Shown here: one piece after another, positions 8,890 to 12,764 of the stretch
Layout: each line of letters opens with the position of its first letter
Numbering within the stretch: the stretch's first letter is position 1
Assembly (NCBI GenBank): GCA_014904985.1
Contig: MU128970.1
Location: 255,982 to 268,745 of the forward strand
Source of the DNA: Hydnum rufescens UP504
Lineage: Eukaryota; Basidiomycota; Agaricomycetes; Cantharellales; Hydnaceae
Direction of reading: 5' to 3'
Length of the DNA stretch: 12,764 bases
Program-made: the position numbers and the translations under genes
The notes under the pieces: model-generated
What the model was told of the DNA's origin: nothing
The model's input: the letters and a program-made list of their open reading frames with translations, nothing else
Databases searched by the model: none

Positions 8890-9950
8890 TTCACCCTTTC
8901 TGTCTTCTGCTGCCAATCAAAATGGGGACAATGACAACAGAACTATTTGTCCTATCGTGGGTGCCAGCTGCACACCATGTCCACTTACTCCTCTACCCAA
9001 AACAGAAATCATTGATGGAGACACACCTCCAAGGTCTCTATACATTCCTTTCCTGTCCTACTGTTCATGCCAGTGAGGTGTGGGCTCTGCCGCACAATGA
9101 AACTGAAGCAGTAAGTCACCTTAATATCTGTTTGCTAATGTGAAGCTCAGTCCCCATCAATCTCCCATTCTAGTCACTTCCCATTATCTTCTCCCTCACT
9201 TCCGGGACCCTCGAAAATAAGTTTGGAAAGTACGAAACCTCATGGGGAGATATCTGGCTGTTTAAGAGTTGTCTTAATTGGACAGACTTAAAGAAATATA
9301 GTAAGACAGATAACACTCAGGCTCCAAGCTCCCCCTGATGTACATCTTCTGGCAATATAGATTTTTGAGCCACCACATACTCAAAAGGTATCTGCACCCA
9401 GTTGCACAAACACTATGGGGGGGGCAAGTCAATTGAGAACCAGGGATTGCGGTTCTTCCACATTCAACGAGTTGTCCTACACATGCCTGGCAATCAAGTA
9501 CCAACATTCCTCTGAGATTGGATACATCTCCTGACACCTGTTCCCAGTATCCCCTCAACTTCAAATAAATGCCAGTGCTCCCCAACCCCTCTAGAGGCTC
9601 CTTCGAAGCAATTGAAAGATGATTCTCTTTCAGTAGATGCAATGGATATCGACAACTTGTCGAACACCAAGGATGGATCTGCCATGGATGTCGATGATCC
9701 CCAGAGTGATCCCCTCCTGATCCCTACTACCTCTGGTACCTCCAAGATCATCAATATCAGCAATGAGGAATCAAACACCAGCTCCTACCACTCTGATGTC
9801 AATGATGCACCAAATAATGCCCTGGAACCCATGGGCCCTATGTGTGATCACAGCCACACACTGGATTGGGATTTAGAAAACCGTTTCCTCAGTCTAGATT
9901 CCCACCGCAACATTGTTCATGTAGATTCTCGGGCAGGCCCTACACCATAA
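8890..9950 (+). pseudogene. Unrecognised spliced protein with acidic Ser/Asp-rich tail, broken
   Basis: One + frame is coherent from 9174 to the TAA at 9948-9950, broken only by TGA at 9336, 9366 and 9513. It reads KFGKYETSWGDIWLF, then SKGICTQLHKHYGGG and LRFFHIQRVVLHMPG. After that comes a disordered tail with AMDIDN, SAMDVDD and many Ser, Asn and Asp. Upstream, a likely intron (9111-9173) joins in phase to EVWALPHNETEA. Before a probable frameshift near 9046-9060 the sense frame seems to be the one giving NQNGDNDNRTICPIVGASC from about 8908. The start is not identifiable. Past the TAA another frame reads KIGGTGLDISLAQFYFILVE to about 10040, which may be a frameshifted end. I do not recognise the family. 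The compact middle and acidic tail suggest a nuclear or regulatory protein, which is inference only. It is transcribed away from the adjacent Ulp1-like gene. Confidence 0.55.
9111..9173 (+). other. Probable 63-nt intron in the unrecognised gene
   Basis: The donor is GTAAGT at 9111, with branch-like GCTAATG near 9133-9139 and acceptor CATTCTAG ending at 9173. Removing it joins two complete codons in the same phase (..NETEA then SLPIIF..) and skips two stop codons (TGA at about 9141 and the TAG within the acceptor). The length equals that of the transposase intron. A shorter version ending at CTCAG (9150) is possible but keeps a stop. Confidence 0.6.
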
Positions 9951-10311
9951 AATTGGTGGTACTGGGTTAGATATCAGCCTTGCCCAATTCTACTTCATCC
10001 TTGTCGAATTCACGAAGTTGACAATTTCTGCACAATAAATGATCTTTTGTTTGAAGAGTGCACTTAAATAATAGAAAGCTAAAGGTGGTGATTAGACTGT
10101 TGGTGCTTGCTTTTTTATTCACTCCAAGTCGCGGCATCGCTACCCTCAAGAACTCAAGTTGTAACCAGGGTTGCAGTCATCCACAATTGGAACATGTGGC
10201 AGGACATACATTCAGAAAAAATAATGGGAAAAATCAAGAATATCACACCATAATGAGCTGCATATGCACATGAAAAACACTTCAGAATGCATTGCAGCTG
10301 AGCCAATCATA
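9951..10311. other. Spacer without a supported gene
   Basis: Between the stop of the unrecognised + gene and the end of the HNH-like - gene. The first 90 bases may hold a frameshifted end of the + gene. The rest is AT-rich with short open frames lacking recognisable motifs. No RNA gene or clear repeat is seen. Confidence 0.5.
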
Positions 10312-11511
10312 TCATACCTTGTTCAGGGAGTGAACAGTTAATAGCGTCATTATGGGAGTTCCCCCATCGGTGGCCAGAACACGAGTTTCTCAAAGATCCT
10401 GCAAATACTTTGCAATATATTCTGTGGCGCCACTCATATGAATTATCCCAGCAACTGCGGCGTGAAGCCTTAAGAACCATGGATCTGGCAGATGTGTTGT
10501 ATCTCCTGGATCCTGATGATCCAGAAATGTGACTATGGTTCCATCCATGGGGGTTCCATACATCCTCTCATGTACTCTGACCATGTAGCAATGTGGAATG
10601 GGAGGAATGTGATAGGGCTAACATGAACTTGTTAGATCAGCTCCACCATGATATGATAAACCTCACATCTGGAATGAGACACCAATCAAACCTGTCGAAT
10701 GAGTGGTGCTCATTGAGCGTCATTACTAAGCGATTGAAAGGTTCATTAATTCGACCTGTGATGTCGCTAGGAGGAATGCCTCCAAATTGTTGGATAATAC
10801 CCCACATCACGTGGAGTTCATCAGCCTAGGCTACAATTAACATGCCAGATCAAATGAAGTGGAATGGTCGAACTAACGTCTTTCTTTCGGGAAATGGTAG
10901 ACCAAGGGATGATGTGAGCTAGTTCTACATAAGCCTGGCTTTCTTCAGGACTGACATCCAGACATCCAATCAATGGCAGATGGGTAACTGAAGTACGATA
11001 ACCATCATGTTCCCTGGTCTAAAATATTCTCAATTACCGCCAGTTCAGTAGAGTTGAATTTGGAATTTTACCAGCTGATCATACTTTGCAGTCCTTGGTG
11101 TAAATTCAACCTGGATTGGCAGATCAGGCTTGGGGGTGATCCCACTTGGAGTCTTCTCACCTGACACCCTCACTATTGGTTGCTAAAAATGACTTGATCA
11201 GACTTGATGGGGTAAGGTCACATACTGGGTATGATGATATTGTTAAACCAAATGTAGCTTGCAAGAGAAGTTTCTCTGGGTCTCCTTGCTGTCGCAGGAT
11301 GGAATTGATGACATAGTCACAGGCACCTGCGGGGGCACAGTCCAACATTGCCTTGAGAAAACGCTGCATGGACACCAGTGTTTTGGTTGATTTAGGGTTC
11401 TCCATGGTGATACAGAGACCCTTGGCCTCCTTGATCAGGCTTTTATACTGGTCCAGAGTTCAGGAAGGGAAGAGCTGCGGGGCAATCAAGCCATCAACAG
11501 TGGAGAGACAT
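10312..11511 (-). pseudogene. HNH-nuclease-like protein, broken
   Basis: Reading from about 11511 downward: an N-terminal helical region (RFLKAMLDCAPAGACDYVI, in an open frame to 11157), then REHDGYRTSV (about 11010-10980), ELAHIIPW with the presumed metal-site His at 10916-10914, FGGIPPSDITGRINEPFNRL, MTLNEHHSFD (about 10720-10694) with Asn and His, a region starting CYMVRVHERM, and a C-terminal LHAAVAGIIHMSGA helix ending at TGA 10314-10312. The order RDGYR, AHIIP, N...MTLN.HH..FD fits the HNH-containing proteins common in Agaricomycetes. Damage: TGA at 11462 and 10392, frameshifts after 11160 and near 10830, and a disordered-frame stretch about 10600-10650. It was probably a DNA- or RNA-cutting protein of unknown role. 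It is less certain than the KDZ and Ulp1 calls, because no single frame carries the whole motif. Confidence 0.65.
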
Positions 11512-12764
11512 TGTGGTAGTAAGATACTATAATTGGTTAGTCAGCAGGTGCTTTCACCCAGCAATCCAAAGGAGCCAGACAGCCCCATGCCTGGTTAGTC
11601 CTTGGGATCCCACTCAACCTTCTGTGCTCATCCACCAAATATTGCATTACAGTATCTATGTTCAAGTACTATGGGCAGTCGGATTCTCTAACAAGTGTGA
11701 GTGGAGCCAAAACGGACTTTGGGCAACATCCGGAAGCAAATTAAATCAGCAGAGCTGGTTGGCTCATCAATGTACCAAGTCATTTCTTGAGGTAGCAGTG
11801 GTGAACTTCTCAACAAATTGATTATAAAGGAAAGCTAACCGGCCAGCAGGAAGAGGCATGATTTCAGTTTTGGCAAGACTGGGGAAGATAGAATATGCGG
11901 ATTTGCATCTGGGTGTTGCCCAAGGGCAAGGAACAGCATTAGCTACCCTTCTGCATCAACAGTTTCTCTTAATTCTCAGTTCTAATTTTGATTGGGCAAA
12001 AAATTTAGCCAACTACAAAATTTAAGTGCCCTGGGTCAAGAGGGGTCCAAAATGTGGCTAAAATCCAGGAGATATCATGTTTACTTTTCAGGGGGTGACT
12101 TCTGGACAGTGCTGTTTTGCAGCAGACAATCTTCTGTTAACTACTCACCTAATTACTTGTTCATGGTTGGTTTTCTTTTGGGTTTCTTATCCCAGGGGCT
12201 CTGGTGGCCCCTCTGGAGCACTTCCAAATTTTTAATTTTTAATTTGGCAGAAAGGAACCATGGGACTCATTCAAGCTAAACCCTCTGGCCAACATACTAT
12301 GAGACACCCCTTTGGACACAGTTCCATCCCAATCGCGGATGAATTCTCTATAGATAATGAACTGAGGTGTTGCAGTCACCACAGAGTGGTTCAAACTGGT
12401 AAAGGGGTGTCACAAATTTCAAGCAAACCTATGGTTGAAATAGGCGAGCCCTATTGTGGGGATACCCTAGTGAAAGTAGTGGCCTGGAAATGATTCCTCC
12501 CCCTGATTACTAAGTGGTGTAAGCAGGATGGTTATAAACCAATCCAACTACTGTCCATGATGTTGAGCTGGGGACGAAAGAGGGGATCACAGATCTAATC
12601 TGGATGTTCAGGTCCAAGTGGGGGAAGGTCTTTGGAACAGGGAAATTGCAGTGAGCCAACAAAGCCCAGGCAATTAAGTGAGAAAATGTGTTTCAGTCAA
12701 ATTACCACACCCTAAGAATCTCTTCTTGAGACCTTAGTCAAAGTGTAGTTAGAATTCACTTTTT
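11512..12764. other. No supportable gene; possible decayed repeat DNA
   Basis: Open frames here are short and unlike known proteins on both strands. The longest on + are 11513-11821, 11992-12279 and 12260-12493. A - strand frame without an ATG (about 12415-12247, containing QFIIYREFIRDWDGT) looks somewhat protein-like but I cannot place it. TTTAGCCA at about 12007 and TGGCTAAA at about 12055 form a small inverted pair, and an AT-rich stretch occurs at 12226-12246. No tRNA, long terminal repeat ends or tandem array are recognised. Confidence 0.45.

Noticed and set aside
9274..9778. Open frames on the - strand (9274-9642, 9494-9778)
   Set aside because: The + frame over the same bases shows better protein-like motifs, a matching intron and the same TGA-only decay seen in neighbours.
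8890..9950. TET/JBP oxygenase gene, which is known to co-occur with KDZ elements in fungi
   Set aside because: No His-x-Asp iron site or other oxygenase motif is visible. The association is known from the literature but not supported here.
12385..12470. Possible tRNA because of GGTTCAAACT
   Set aside because: The B-box-like word is incomplete and no cloverleaf arms or A-box pair with it.
11970..12764. Solo long terminal repeat of a retrotransposon
   Set aside because: No matching direct repeat, TG...CA ends, primer-binding site or polypurine tract could be identified.

Overview
The window looks like repeat-rich, accessory DNA from a basidiomycete fungus, most likely an Agaricomycete. The evidence is a KDZ-type (Kyakuja-Dileera-Zisupton) transposase with a CxC-like cysteine cluster, a Ulp1-type SUMO-protease family protein and an HNH-nuclease-like gene of a kind often expanded in mushroom genomes. 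Two introns of about 63 nt have GTGAGT or GTAAGT donors, CTAAT branch sites and CAG or TAG acceptors. No bacterial-type operon, ribosome binding site, tRNA, rRNA or CRISPR array is visible. The species cannot be named from this sequence.

Layout from left to right: (1) 1-216, nested inverted repeats, including an imperfect palindrome with about 52-bp arms; (2) 217-1200, a minisatellite of about seven 150-159 bp units; (3) 1223-4496 (+), a nearly full-length but broken KDZ transposase with one intron, four in-frame TGA codons and two frameshifts; (4) 4497-4718, a short convergent spacer; (5) 4719-8740 (-), a very long broken Ulp1-family gene. It has a degenerate N-terminal repeat, a conserved middle region, a Ulp1 domain that keeps all four catalytic residues, a low-complexity Pro/Ala/Val/Thr linker and a short C-terminal segment; (6) about 8890-9950 (+), an unrecognised broken gene with a likely intron and an acidic Ser/Asp-rich tail; (7) 9951-10311, a spacer; (8) 10312-11511 (-), a broken HNH-nuclease-like gene; (9) 11512-12764, no gene I can support.

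All four genes appear dead, and in the same way. The in-frame stops are almost all TGA, with a few TAG and no TAA, as expected if CGA, CAG and TGG codons decay by C-to-T change on either strand. Small indels add frameshifts. This suggests methylated, silenced DNA rather than assembly noise. The KDZ transposase and the Ulp1-like gene face each other tail to tail only 222 bp apart and have decayed to a similar degree, so they may be two parts of one mobile element. That is the most interesting hypothesis here. It needs the element ends, target-site duplications and an intact sister copy to be confirmed.
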